From JBGAJN01 sp044224905 (GTDB lineage: Bacteria; Verrucomicrobiota; Verrucomicrobiia; Limisphaerales; JBGAJN01), in the NCBI GenBank assembly GCA_044224905.1, contig JBGAJN010000002.1:1364001-1428000 (forward strand): a stretch of 64,000 nt of DNA, given 5' to 3'. A program made the position numbers and the translations under genes. A model generated the notes under the pieces. The model worked only from the letters and a program-made list of their open reading frames with translations. It did not search any database and was not told where the DNA came from. Shown piece after piece: positions 40,755 to 49,651 of this stretch (position 1 is its first letter; every line of letters starts with the position of its first letter).

Positions 40755-42251
40755 ATGCAACTCAAACAAATTGTTTCTGAACTAAAAGAAGTGCTTCGAA
40801 CGGAAGGCTCGCTGGACCGCGAGGTCGCCGGCATTACGTACGACTCCCGCCGCGTCACGCCGGGCATGGTCTTCGTCGCCATCAACGGACAAAACGTCGA
40901 CGGCCACGATTACATCAACAACGCCATCGACCGTGGCGCTGCCGCGGTCATCTGCGAACGCAACGGTTTCATCACCCAGCGTTCGACCAAGATCAAGGTG
41001 TCGGATTCTCGCGAAGCATTGGCCCGCGCTGCCGCTGCATATTATCGCCATCCTTCCACCAAGCTGAAGATGATCGGTGTCACGGGCACGAACGGAAAAA
41101 CCACCGTGGCGTTCATGGTGAAACAGATCCTCGAAGGCGCGGGCATTCGCACCGGCTTGCTCGGTACCGTGCGCTACGAAGTCGGTGACCGCATGATTCC
41201 TGCGCAGCGCACGACGCCCGAGGCGCTCGATGTTCATCAGATGCTCGCGCAAATGGTGCAGGCCGATTGCCAAGCGTGTGTGATGGAAGTCAGCTCGCAC
41301 GCGCTCGAACAGAAGCGCGTGTCCGGCATCGCCTTCGACGCTGCGATCTTCACGAACCTTACGCAGGATCATCTCGATTACCACGGGACGATGGAAAACT
41401 ACTTCCGCGCGAAGCAGAAGCTCTTCACGTCGTTCTATCTCGGCGAGAAGCGCGGCACTGCGGTCGTCAACACCGACGATCCCTTTGGTGCTCGTCTCCT
41501 CGGCCAGGCGGAATGTGAAGTGAAACTATCCTACGGCATGTCGCGCACCGCCAGGTTGCGTGCAACGAACATCCGGCTCGGCCGCGAGGAGTCGAAGTTC
41601 AACATCGAATCGCCCGATCTCAATTTCTCCTGCACGCTGCCGCTCATCGGTCGCCACAATATTTACAACGCGCTTGCCGCCGTTGGTGCGACGATGGCGC
41701 TGAAGATCGATCCCGCAGCGATTCAGCGCGCGTTGAATTCCATGAAGCCCGTTCCGGGTCGGCTCGAAAATGTCACGGTGGGCCAGCCGTTCAGCGTGTT
41801 CGTGGATTACGCGCATACCGATGACGCGTTGCGGAACGTGCTCCAAACCTTGCGCGAAATCACCAAGGGCAGGGTGCTGCTCGCGTTCGGTTGCGGCGGT
41901 AGTCGCGATACTGGCAAGCGCGCCAAGATGGGAAAAGTCGCTGCCGAGCTGGCGGACTTCACGTTCATCACCAGCGATAATCCGCGCAAGGAATTGCCCG
42001 AAACAATCGCCGAGCAGATCGAGGAAGGCTTCCGTTCCGTGCGCACGGATCGTTACCGCGTCGAGTTGGATCGGCGTCGGGCGATCGACGAAATTATTCA
42101 CGTGGCTCAGCCTGGCGACATCGTTTTGATCGCCGGCAAAGGACACGAAACGTATCAGGAATTTGAAAGCACCGTGGTGCCGTTCGATGATCGCGTGTTT
42201 GCGCGCGAATCGCTCGAAGCGTTGCAGGCACGGGTGAAAGCGAATCACTAA
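40755..42251 (+). CDS. murE: UDP-MurNAc-L-Ala-D-Glu:meso-diaminopimelate ligase
   Basis: A 498-residue ATP-dependent Mur ligase that adds the third residue of the stem peptide. The Walker-type GTNGKTTVAFMV, the carbamylated-Lys region and the C-terminal domain are present. The substrate loop reads SDNPRKELPETI with Asp408 (DNPRxE), the motif for meso-diaminopimelate rather than L-lysine. The start is the ATG at 40755 with AGCGAGG upstream; a TTG six bases before is weaker. Overall length is typical. It is followed 18 bases later by murF. Confidence 0.96.
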   Translation: MQLKQIVSELKEVLRTEGSLDREVAGITYDSRRVTPGMVFVAINGQNVDGHDYINNAIDRGAAAVICERNGFITQRSTKIKVSDSREALARAAAAYYRHPSTKLKMIGVTGTNGKTTVAFMVKQILEGAGIRTGLLGTVRYEVGDRMIPAQRTTPEALDVHQMLAQMVQADCQACVMEVSSHALEQKRVSGIAFDAAIFTNLTQDHLDYHGTMENYFRAKQKLFTSFYLGEKRGTAVVNTDDPFGARLLGQAECEVKLSYGMSRTARLRATNIRLGREESKFNIESPDLNFSCTLPLIGRHNIYNALAAVGATMALKIDPAAIQRALNSMKPVPGRLENVTVGQPFSVFVDYAHTDDALRNVLQTLREITKGRVLLAFGCGGSRDTGKRAKMGKVAAELADFTFITSDNPRKELPETIAEQIEEGFRSVRTDRYRVELDRRRAIDEIIHVAQPGDIVLIAGKGHETYQEFESTVVPFDDRVFARESLEALQARVKANH

Positions 42252-42269
42252 AATCAACCCAGCGATTCT

Positions 42270-43658
42270 TTGAAAGTGGAAGCGCGCTCATTGAGATACG
42301 TGGCCGAAGGCTGCGGGGGGCGAATCCATTCCGGTGCGCCGGATTTGGAGGTCCGCCGCGTCTGTACGGATTCCCGCGCCGTGCAACCCGGCGATCTCTT
42401 CATTGCTTTGTCTGGCGAAAATTTTGACGGACACCAATTCCTGTCGACCGCGGCAGGGCGAGGGGCGGCGGCCTTGGTTTATGGGTTTTCCAAGGCCGCC
42501 GCTTTGCCCTCCGATTTTCCGGCGATCGAAGTGGACGACACGCGCGCCGCGCTGGGGCGTCTGGCCGCGCGGTATCGCACGGACTTCGATCTCCCGGTTG
42601 TCGCCGTCGGCGGCTCCAACGGCAAGACCACCACGAAGGAAGTGCTGGCCACGTTGCTGCGTCAGAAGTTTTCCACGCTGTGGAGCGAGGCGAGTTTCAA
42701 CAACGACATTGGCGTGCCGCTCACGCTGCTGCGTCTGGAAGCGTCGCATCGCGCGGCGGTGCTGGAGATCGGGACTAATCATCCGGGTGAACTCGCTCCG
42801 TTGATTCGCATGATCCAGCCGCGTTACGGGATCATCACCAGCATCGGGCGCGAGCACTTGGAATTTTTTGGCGACCTTGCAGGCGTCGCGCGCGAAGAAG
42901 GAACGCTCGCGGAGATGTTGCCGGCGGACGGAAAGCTTTTCATCAACGGCGACACGTTGATGGTCGACGCAATCACGCGGCGAAGTCACGCGACAATCGT
43001 GCGTGTTGGTTTCGCCGCGACGAACAACTGGCGAGTCAAAGACGTGAAGCTCGACGGGAAGGGGACTTCGTTCACGGTGGAATCGCCGGTGAACGGTTTC
43101 TCCGGCGCCTATCGCATTGGCTTGTTTGGACGGCATCACGTCACGAACGCCGTTCTCGCGCTTGCGGTCGCGGTGGAATTGGGCGTGTCCCGCGCGGAGA
43201 TCGAAGCGGGATTTGCGGTGTGCGCGCCCGCGAAGATGCGGCTTCAACTGCGCGAGGGGGACGGTTTTCAAGTGCTCGATGATTCCTACAACGCCAACGC
43301 GGACTCGATGGTTGCGGCGCTGGAAACGTTGCGCGATCTGCCCTGCACGGGACGTCGTATCGCGGTTCTCGGCGACATGGCGGAGCTCGGCGATCAAGCG
43401 TGGTCGGCGCACATGGAAGTGGGTTCGGTGGCGGCGCGCTGCGGGTTGTCGCGGTTGTTCGCCGTAGGAAAGCACGCGCCGGTTTTCTCCGCGGCGGCTC
43501 GTGCAGCGGGCTTGAATTTTGTCGAAGAATTTTCTGAAGCCGAGGCGGCAGCGAAAGCGTTGAAGGCGATCGTAGCGCCTGGTGATTTGATCTTGGTGAA
43601 AGCGTCCCGTTCCGCGCGGTTGGAACGAATTGTCGAAGCGTTACAACCACGAACTTAA
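42270..43658 (+). CDS. murF: UDP-MurNAc-tripeptide:D-Ala-D-Ala ligase
   Basis: A 462-residue Mur ligase that attaches D-Ala-D-Ala to the tripeptide precursor. It shows the N-terminal VCTDSRAVQPGDLFIALSGE, FDGHQFLSTAAGRGAAALVY, the ATP loop GGSNGKTTTKEVLATLL, FNNDIGVPLTLLR and EIGTNHPGELAPLIR, all typical of MurF, plus the C-terminal DDSYNANADSMVAALE and VLGDMAELGDQAWSAH. The start is uncertain: TTG at 42270 gives MKVEARSLRYV, and GTG at 42276 is a short alternative; neither has a strong ribosome-binding site. Confidence 0.94.
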   Translation: MKVEARSLRYVAEGCGGRIHSGAPDLEVRRVCTDSRAVQPGDLFIALSGENFDGHQFLSTAAGRGAAALVYGFSKAAALPSDFPAIEVDDTRAALGRLAARYRTDFDLPVVAVGGSNGKTTTKEVLATLLRQKFSTLWSEASFNNDIGVPLTLLRLEASHRAAVLEIGTNHPGELAPLIRMIQPRYGIITSIGREHLEFFGDLAGVAREEGTLAEMLPADGKLFINGDTLMVDAITRRSHATIVRVGFAATNNWRVKDVKLDGKGTSFTVESPVNGFSGAYRIGLFGRHHVTNAVLALAVAVELGVSRAEIEAGFAVCAPAKMRLQLREGDGFQVLDDSYNANADSMVAALETLRDLPCTGRRIAVLGDMAELGDQAWSAHMEVGSVAARCGLSRLFAVGKHAPVFSAAARAAGLNFVEEFSEAEAAAKALKAIVAPGDLILVKASRSARLERIVEALQPRT

Positions 43659-43670
43659 AGACGCGCGATC

Positions 43671-44813
43671 ATGTTGTTTTATCTCAGCCAGATGATTTTG
43701 GATCTGACCGAAGGAACGGTCTGGTCAGACCGGCTTTCGTGGCTGCGCGTGTTTCGCTACATCAGCTTTCGCACGGCGGGCGCGGCGATTACGGCGCTCG
43801 CGTTGAGTTGGTGGATCGGGCCAAAGATGATCGCGTGGCTGCGGGACATCCGGTTGCGGCAGGAATATCGCGACAAAGCGCAAGTTAGTGGAGTCGTCCG
43901 CGACGACAGCAAGAAAGGCACGCCGACGATGGGTGGCCTGCTCATCGTCACGGTGATGGATTTGTCGGTTTTGCTATGGGCGCAGTGGAACACGTTGATC
44001 GTTCTCACGCTGGTATCGTTGCTCGTGCTCGCTTGCCTCGGCGGCTACGACGACTACATGAAGATCACTAAACAAAACACCGACGGTGCGGCGGAGCACG
44101 TGAAGCTGGTCGTGCAATTCGGTTTGGGACTGTTCCTCGCCATCTACATGCTGCAAGTGCCGGCGACGAACAAGTTGATCACGGACATCATGGTGCCGTT
44201 CTTCAAGCACCCGGTGATGACGGGCGCGAGCGTGGTGGGAGTTTTGCTCACGGTCGTCACGGTCGTGGGAAGTTCCAACGCGGTAAATCTCACCGACGGT
44301 CTCGACGGACTTGCGATCGGTTGCACGATCATCGTGTCGTTTGTGTTTCTCGTGCTGACGTATCTGGCGGGCAATCATATTTTCGCCAGCTACCTGCAGA
44401 TTCCCTACGTCGCGGGCGCGGGCGAACTGACGGTCTTTTGCGCGTCGATGATCGGGGCGGGCATGGGTTTCCTCTGGTTCAATTGTCATCCGGCGAAAGT
44501 TTTCATGGGCGATACGGGATCGCTTGCACTTGGCGGTGTGCTCGGCATCATCGCGGTGTTGATCCATCAACCGTTCGTGTTGTTCATCGCGGGGGGAGTC
44601 TTCGTGGCAGAAGCGATGTCGGTGATGATCCAGCGTGGCTGGTTCAAATACACCAAGCGCAAGTTCGGCGCGGGGCGTCGGGTCTTTTTGATGGCGCCGG
44701 TGCATCATCATTTTCAGAAACTGGGTTGGACCGAAACGCAAGTTGTCATGCGTTTCTACATTTTGTGCGTCCTGTGCGCGCTCGTCGCGTTCAGCACGTT
44801 GAAACTTCGTTAG
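43671..44813 (+). CDS. mraY: Phospho-N-acetylmuramoyl-pentapeptide transferase MraY
   Basis: A 380-residue polytopic membrane enzyme (about ten helices) that forms lipid I from UDP-MurNAc-pentapeptide and undecaprenyl phosphate. Signatures include DDSKKGTPTMGGLLIV, YDDYMKITKQNTDGA, SSNAVNLTDGLDGLAIGC, FNCHPAKVFMGDTGSLALGG and APVHHHFQKLGWTETQVVMR. The Asp pairs (GYDDY, DGLDG) that bind magnesium and substrate are present, and the HHH loop is intact. It begins 12 bases after murF and its stop is one base before murD. Confidence 0.96.
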   Translation: MLFYLSQMILDLTEGTVWSDRLSWLRVFRYISFRTAGAAITALALSWWIGPKMIAWLRDIRLRQEYRDKAQVSGVVRDDSKKGTPTMGGLLIVTVMDLSVLLWAQWNTLIVLTLVSLLVLACLGGYDDYMKITKQNTDGAAEHVKLVVQFGLGLFLAIYMLQVPATNKLITDIMVPFFKHPVMTGASVVGVLLTVVTVVGSSNAVNLTDGLDGLAIGCTIIVSFVFLVLTYLAGNHIFASYLQIPYVAGAGELTVFCASMIGAGMGFLWFNCHPAKVFMGDTGSLALGGVLGIIAVLIHQPFVLFIAGGVFVAEAMSVMIQRGWFKYTKRKFGAGRRVFLMAPVHHHFQKLGWTETQVVMRFYILCVLCALVAFSTLKLR

Positions 44814-44814
44814 C

Positions 44815-46257
44815 ATGTTTGTTCTCAAAGAAAAAAATGTTCTGGTAGTCGGATTGGGCACGAGCGGCCAGGCCGCGTGCGATCTGTTGTTGAAGCGCGG
44901 CGCGAAAGTGACCGCGGTGGACAGCGGCGATTCCGAGCCATTGCGTCGAGTAGCGAATCAGCTTCACGCGCGCGGCATCGCGATTGAACTTGGCGCTGCG
45001 AAAGCGCCGAGCAGTTCATTCGATCTTGTGGTCGTCAGTCCCGGTGTTCCTCCGACGTTGCCGTTGATGAGGGAATTGCGCGAGCGGAAGGCGCCGATCA
45101 TCGGGGAACTGGAACTGGGATACCAACAGTCCTCCTGCCTCAACGTCGCGATCACTGGCACGAATGGAAAGACCACCACTACCGAGCTGATCGAATTGTT
45201 GCTGAAGGAGAATCAGCGCAAGACAGTTGCCGCGGGAAATATCGGCACGCCGGTTTGCGCGGTTGTCGATCAGACGAAGGAACTGGACTGGCTCACGCTC
45301 GAAGTGAGTTCGTTTCAGTTGGAGACGATTGAATTTTTTCGGCCGGCGATTGCCGTGTTCTTGAACTTCACGCCGGATCATCTCGATCGGTACGCCGACA
45401 TGGGCGAGTATCTGAAGGCCAAGGCCCGCATCTTCGAAAATCAACAAGCGTTCGACACGGCGATCATTCAACGCGAGGCGCTGACGCAGTTGGAAAAACA
45501 CAATCTGCGCGTGCCGGCAAAAATCATTACGTTCAGCGCGACGGATCAGAGCGCGGATTTGTATCTCGATCGCGGTTTGCTCGTGAGCCGGTTGGACGGT
45601 TGGTCGGGTGTGTTGCTCGACATGTCGACTTGTAAGTTGCGCGGTCCGCACAACGCGGAGAATCTCATGGCGGCGCTCGCGGTCGGGCGCGTGATGCGGT
45701 TGCCGCTCGAAGGTGTCGTGCAGGCGTTGCGGAGTTATCGCCCCAAGCCGCATCGCTGTGAACTTGTCGCCGAGATCAACGGTGTGCAGTTCATCAACGA
45801 TTCCAAGGCCACGAATCCCGACGCGGTCCAGAAGGCGCTGCTCTCTGTGCCGACGGCTTTCGCGGGGGCTCCGAACGTTTGGCTTATCGCGGGCGGGAAG
45901 GACAAAGGCTTTGATTATCACGATCTTGGACCGCTGCTTTCCAAGCGCGTGAAGGGAGCATTTTTGCTCGGCGAAACGCGCGAAAAAATTCGTTCATCTT
46001 GGGGACTGTTTACTCCTTGCGCGGTTGTGGATTCATTGTTAGAAGCAGTCTCGAAATCAGCAGCAAGCGCTGTGTCCGGTGATGTAGTCTTGCTTTCGCC
46101 CGCGTGTTCGAGCTTTGACATGTTTCAGAATTATCAACACCGGGGTGATGTGTTTCGACAAGCGGTCGAGGGGTTGGTGCGAACCGCCAATAGCGGTGCA
46201 CCGGCAGGCGACACAACGAATAGTGGTGCCAGACAGGCTCCAGTCGCGGATCGGTGA
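44815..46257 (+). CDS. murD: UDP-MurNAc-L-Ala:D-Glu ligase MurD
   Basis: A 480-residue Mur ligase that adds D-Glu. The N-terminal Rossmann-like VLVVGLGTSGQAACDLLLKR, the ATP loop ITGTNGKTTTTELIELLL and FTPDHLDRYADMGEYLKAKA with INDSKATNPDAVQKALLS mark MurD. The C-terminus has about 20 extra residues (SGAPAGDTTNSGARQAPVAD) beyond the usual end and may be variable. The next gene starts 109 bases later, the widest gap inside the cluster, which may hold a promoter for the LysM gene. Confidence 0.94.
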   Translation: MFVLKEKNVLVVGLGTSGQAACDLLLKRGAKVTAVDSGDSEPLRRVANQLHARGIAIELGAAKAPSSSFDLVVVSPGVPPTLPLMRELRERKAPIIGELELGYQQSSCLNVAITGTNGKTTTTELIELLLKENQRKTVAAGNIGTPVCAVVDQTKELDWLTLEVSSFQLETIEFFRPAIAVFLNFTPDHLDRYADMGEYLKAKARIFENQQAFDTAIIQREALTQLEKHNLRVPAKIITFSATDQSADLYLDRGLLVSRLDGWSGVLLDMSTCKLRGPHNAENLMAALAVGRVMRLPLEGVVQALRSYRPKPHRCELVAEINGVQFINDSKATNPDAVQKALLSVPTAFAGAPNVWLIAGGKDKGFDYHDLGPLLSKRVKGAFLLGETREKIRSSWGLFTPCAVVDSLLEAVSKSAASAVSGDVVLLSPACSSFDMFQNYQHRGDVFRQAVEGLVRTANSGAPAGDTTNSGARQAPVADR

Positions 46258-46366
46258 TGGTTAAATTTGAACAAAATAATTTCGTTGCGGCTTTTTGAGG
46301 GAAAGCGGCAGCGAAAAACGAAAAAAGAAAAACCTCAGAAAGAACGCCGCGTGCGTTGAAAGATAA

Positions 46367-47239
46367 ATGAATACTCCGAACCCACTCGTCCCGCAGGGCG
46401 CGCTTCCGCAGGCTCCCCGTGTTAAGTCCAACGTCCGCTTCGCCGTCGTCGGCATCCTTGCGCTGCACGCAGTGCTGTTTTCCGGATTGCTGATGCAGGG
46501 CTGCAAGCGCGAGGACGCACCGAAACCCGCCGGTGAAGCGAACAACGCGTTGCCGCCGTTCGATCCGAGTTTGTTCGCGAGCAATCAGGCCGCTCAAGCT
46601 GCGGCTGCCGCGCCCGCTCCCGCGGATTCCAATCAACCGACTCCGCCGCCGCAACCCGGTGCGCAGCCTCAAGGTGCCGCGCAGGTCGCCGGCCAGCCGA
46701 TGCCTCCGCAAGGCCAGCCACAACCGGCCGGTCAGCCTCAGCCGCCCGTCGCGCAGCCGACCCCGCCGCCGCAACCCGTCGCCGTTCCTGAACCGCAGCC
46801 GGCTCCGGTCGGTGGTCCGTCGGAATACGTCGTGGTGAAAGGCGACTCGTTCTCGTCCATTGCGAAAGCTCACGGCATCTCGAGCAAGGCCATCGCCGCG
46901 GCGAATCCTGGTGTTGACTCCACCCGTTTGAAGCTCGGTCAGAAACTCGTGTTGCCCGCTCCGTCCGCGACCGCGCCTGCCGCTGCTAACGCAGTCGCTG
47001 CCGTTGCCGAAGCTGGTGAAGGCTCCACTTACGTCGTGAAGTCGGGTGATTCGCTCATCAAGATTTCCAAGCACGTTGGTGTCAGCGTGAAGGCATTGAA
47101 GGCCGCGAACAACTTGAAGACCGATGCGATCAAGGTGGGCCAGAAATTGAAAGTGCCCGCTGCTGGTGGTGCCGCCGCTGCGGCCGCGCCGGCGCAACCG
47201 ACGGTGATCTTGAATCCGCCGGTCGCTCCGCAGCAGTAA
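46367..47239 (+). CDS. LysM-repeat envelope protein inside the dcw cluster
   Basis: A 290-residue protein. A polar tail precedes one hydrophobic segment (FAVVGILALHAVLFSGLLMQ) ending GCKRED, so it is an anchored protein or atypical lipoprotein. Then follows a long Pro/Gln/Ala-rich linker (for example PPQGQPQPAGQPQPPVAQPT) and two LysM motifs at about residues 154-198 (YVVVKGDSFSSIAKAHGISS) and 222-266 (YVVKSGDSLIKISKHVGVSV). LysM binds GlcNAc-containing glycan strands, so the protein probably contacts the wall from the periplasm. LysM genes are not usual in a dcw cluster; its place between murD and ftsW suggests a role in division or wall insertion. Confidence 0.88.
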   Translation: MNTPNPLVPQGALPQAPRVKSNVRFAVVGILALHAVLFSGLLMQGCKREDAPKPAGEANNALPPFDPSLFASNQAAQAAAAAPAPADSNQPTPPPQPGAQPQGAAQVAGQPMPPQGQPQPAGQPQPPVAQPTPPPQPVAVPEPQPAPVGGPSEYVVVKGDSFSSIAKAHGISSKAIAAANPGVDSTRLKLGQKLVLPAPSATAPAAANAVAAVAEAGEGSTYVVKSGDSLIKISKHVGVSVKALKAANNLKTDAIKVGQKLKVPAAGGAAAAAAPAQPTVILNPPVAPQQ

Positions 47240-47251
47240 GACTTGTGAGAA

Positions 47252-47280
47252 CGGCGGCGGACTACCTCGGTCCGCCGCCG
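47252..47280 (+). terminator. Strong GC-rich hairpin after the LysM gene
   Basis: A perfect 11-base stem CGGCGGCGGAC (47252-47262) with GTCCGCCGCCG (47270-47280) around a 7-base loop, starting 12 bases after the LysM stop and 57 bases before ftsW. No T-run follows (AACTATTTCGG), so it is an incomplete terminator or a processing/stabilising stem. It may reduce ftsW expression relative to the LysM gene. Confidence 0.6.
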
Positions 47281-47336
47281 AACTATTTCGGTAAACTATA
47301 CGGCGAATCGTTGAAGCAGAAGAGAATCGCGAATCG

Positions 47337-48467
47337 ATGAAACTGGCGACCACGCTACTGGGCTTTTGCGTTGCATCGCTCCTCATGATGGGGACGGTGA
47401 TGCTGTATAGCTCGAGCATGGTGCAGGTTGGTTCACGTTACCTCGTGATGCAGTTGGTTTGGGGTGGCTTGGGTATCGTGTCGTGCGTGGCCATGGCGTC
47501 GCTAGATTACCGGCATCTCAAGAAAATCTCCTGGGTGCTGTTCGGTGTTGCCGTGCTGCTGCTGGTTGCCGTGTTGATTCCCGGTATCGGCCGCAACGTG
47601 AACGGTGCGCGCCGGTGGATCGGTTTTTCAGGGGTGAATTTCCAGCCGTCGGAATTGGGCAAGATCGCCTTGATCATCGCGCTGGCGCACTACGCGGAAC
47701 TCAATCAGCGGAACATGGGCAAGTTCGTCCAAGGCTTGATCATTCCTGGAGCGGGTATTGCGGTCGTGCTCGGTTTAATATTCAAAGAACCCGACTACGG
47801 AACGACGATGCTCCTCGCCTCGGTCAGCGCGGTGATGCTGTTCATCGCTGGCTTGCGCTGGCGCTATATCATTCCGCCGATCATCGCGGGCACGGTGGCG
47901 ATCTCGCTGGCGATTTTCAACAACCCCGTCCGCATGAAGCGGATTCTCGCGTGGCTTGATCCGGAGGCGAACAAGGAAGGCGTGGGCTTTCAATCGTATC
48001 AGGCGATGGTGGCTCTCGGAGCCGGCGGCGTTGACGGTTTGGGCCTCGCGAATGGCCGGCAAAAAATGGGATTCGTTCCCGAGCATCACACGGATTTTAT
48101 TTTCTCCATCATCGGGGAAGAGCTGGGTTTGATCGCCACGATTGCGGTCGTGCTGTTGTTCGTCCTCTTGGTGATCTGCGGCCTTTACGTCGCCTGGCAC
48201 GCCTGCGACGGTTTTGGAACTTATCTTGGCTGCGGCATCACGTGTTTGATCGGCCTGCAGGCGTTTATCAACATCGGCGTCGTCACGAGCGCGCTCCCGA
48301 ACAAGGGACTTCCACTGCCGTTCATCAGCTATGGCGGTTCGAATCTACTGATGATGCTCACCGCCGTCGGCTTGCTTCTAAGCATTGCACGACGCGCCAC
48401 CGTGCGCGAACGCACGCGCGAAAATCCTTTCAGCAACCGAGAACTGACCGCGACGCAAGTCTTCTGA
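47337..48467 (+). CDS. ftsW: Septal peptidoglycan glycosyltransferase FtsW
   Basis: A 376-residue SEDS-family integral membrane protein with about ten helices; the partner synthase of FtsI for septal glycan strands. Typical segments are MLYSSSMVQVGSRYLVMQLV, NGARRWIGFSGVNFQPSELG, FKEPDYGTTMLLASVSAVML, YQAMVALGAGGVDGLGLANG, PEHHTDFIFSIIGEELGLI and LPLPFISYGGSNLLMML. The stop (TGA 48465-48467) overlaps the murG ATG by one base, so the two are translationally linked. The start ATG at 47337 is good. Confidence 0.95.
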   Translation: MKLATTLLGFCVASLLMMGTVMLYSSSMVQVGSRYLVMQLVWGGLGIVSCVAMASLDYRHLKKISWVLFGVAVLLLVAVLIPGIGRNVNGARRWIGFSGVNFQPSELGKIALIIALAHYAELNQRNMGKFVQGLIIPGAGIAVVLGLIFKEPDYGTTMLLASVSAVMLFIAGLRWRYIIPPIIAGTVAISLAIFNNPVRMKRILAWLDPEANKEGVGFQSYQAMVALGAGGVDGLGLANGRQKMGFVPEHHTDFIFSIIGEELGLIATIAVVLLFVLLVICGLYVAWHACDGFGTYLGCGITCLIGLQAFINIGVVTSALPNKGLPLPFISYGGSNLLMMLTAVGLLLSIARRATVRERTRENPFSNRELTATQVF

Positions 48468-49651
48468 TGGAGACCGCGAACTCAAAACCTCTCGTGGCCA
48501 TCGCATGTGGCGGCACGGGCGGCCATCTCTTTCCGGGATTGGCTGTCGGTGAAGTGCTGCGCGCGCGCGGCCTCGATGTGACGCTGCTGATCTCGCCGAA
48601 GGAAGTGGATCAACAAGGTGTGAAGTCTGCGCACGGGATGACCGTCGCCACGCTTCCGGCCGTGGGTTTGTCCGCAGGCCGGCGGATTGAATTTGTGACC
48701 GGCGCGTGGCGTTCGTATCGCGCGGCGAAAAAACTTTTCCACTCTCGTCCGCCGCACGCCGTTCTTGCTATGGGCGGATTCACCAGCGCACCGCCTGTGA
48801 TGGCCGGACGACGCCTCGGTGCGGTGACGTTTCTCCACGAATCGAACACCATTCCCGGTCGCGCCAATCGGTGGCTGGCGCGGTTTGTCGATCTGGCATT
48901 CGTCGGGTTTCCATCGGCGGCGAATCGTCTGCGCAACGAGAACTTTATTTGCACGGGAACTCCGGTGCGGCCGCAATTCCGCCCGTCGAATCCCGCCGAG
49001 GCGCGCGTGCAACTGGGTTTGGATGCTTCGCGTCCCACGCTGCTAATCATGGGCGGAAGCCAGGGCGCGAGTGGCGTCAACGACCTCGCGCTCAAAGCGG
49101 TTCCATTGCTGACCGCGAAATTTCCGACGCTGCAGTTCATTCACCTCACGGGCGCGCGCGATATCGAGAAGGTTCGCGCAGTGTATGAGTCGATGAAGCT
49201 TCCGGCTTTTGTGGCGCCATTCTTCGCGGACATGCCGGTTGTGCTCGCGGCGGCGACGGCGGCGATCAGTCGCGCCGGTTCATCGTCGCTTGCCGAGTTT
49301 GCCGCGATGCAAGTGCCCGCGGTGCTGATTCCGCTTCCGACCGCGGCGGACAATCATCAGTTCTACAACGCCCACGCAGTTGCCGATGCTGGCGCGGCGC
49401 TCTTACTCGAACAATCAACTGCGACGCCGGAGCAACTCACCCGCTTGGTTGGCGAGATTTTGTCGGAAGGTTCCATTCGCGACAAGATGCGCGCTGCGCT
49501 CGTTCGCTGGCACGCACCGAAAGCCGCTGAAAAGATCGCCGACAGCATGCTGGCTTTGCTTGCAGCGCGCCGGCCGGCCTCACCGGAACTGCGTGCTGTC
49601 GCCGCACCGGGCAACACGGTTTCCCGTAATCCTCAATCTGTCCTCGCATGA
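48467..49651 (+). CDS. murG: UDP-GlcNAc:lipid I N-acetylglucosaminyltransferase MurG
   Basis: A 394-residue GT28 glycosyltransferase that converts lipid I to lipid II at the inner membrane. The two G-loops are visible (ACGGTGGHLFPGLAVGEVL and IMGGSQGASGVNDLAL), together with VLAMGGFTSAPPVMAGRRLG, LHESNTIPGRANRWLARFV and SRAGSSSLAEFAAMQVPAVL with PLPTAADNHQFYNAH, the UDP-sugar-binding end. The ATG at 48467 (METANSKP) is set by overlap with the ftsW stop, and an upstream in-frame stretch from 48242 is only the ftsW shadow. The stop overlaps murC-murB by ATGA. Confidence 0.96.
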   Translation: METANSKPLVAIACGGTGGHLFPGLAVGEVLRARGLDVTLLISPKEVDQQGVKSAHGMTVATLPAVGLSAGRRIEFVTGAWRSYRAAKKLFHSRPPHAVLAMGGFTSAPPVMAGRRLGAVTFLHESNTIPGRANRWLARFVDLAFVGFPSAANRLRNENFICTGTPVRPQFRPSNPAEARVQLGLDASRPTLLIMGGSQGASGVNDLALKAVPLLTAKFPTLQFIHLTGARDIEKVRAVYESMKLPAFVAPFFADMPVVLAAATAAISRAGSSSLAEFAAMQVPAVLIPLPTAADNHQFYNAHAVADAGAALLLEQSTATPEQLTRLVGEILSEGSIRDKMRAALVRWHAPKAAEKIADSMLALLAARRPASPELRAVAAPGNTVSRNPQSVLA

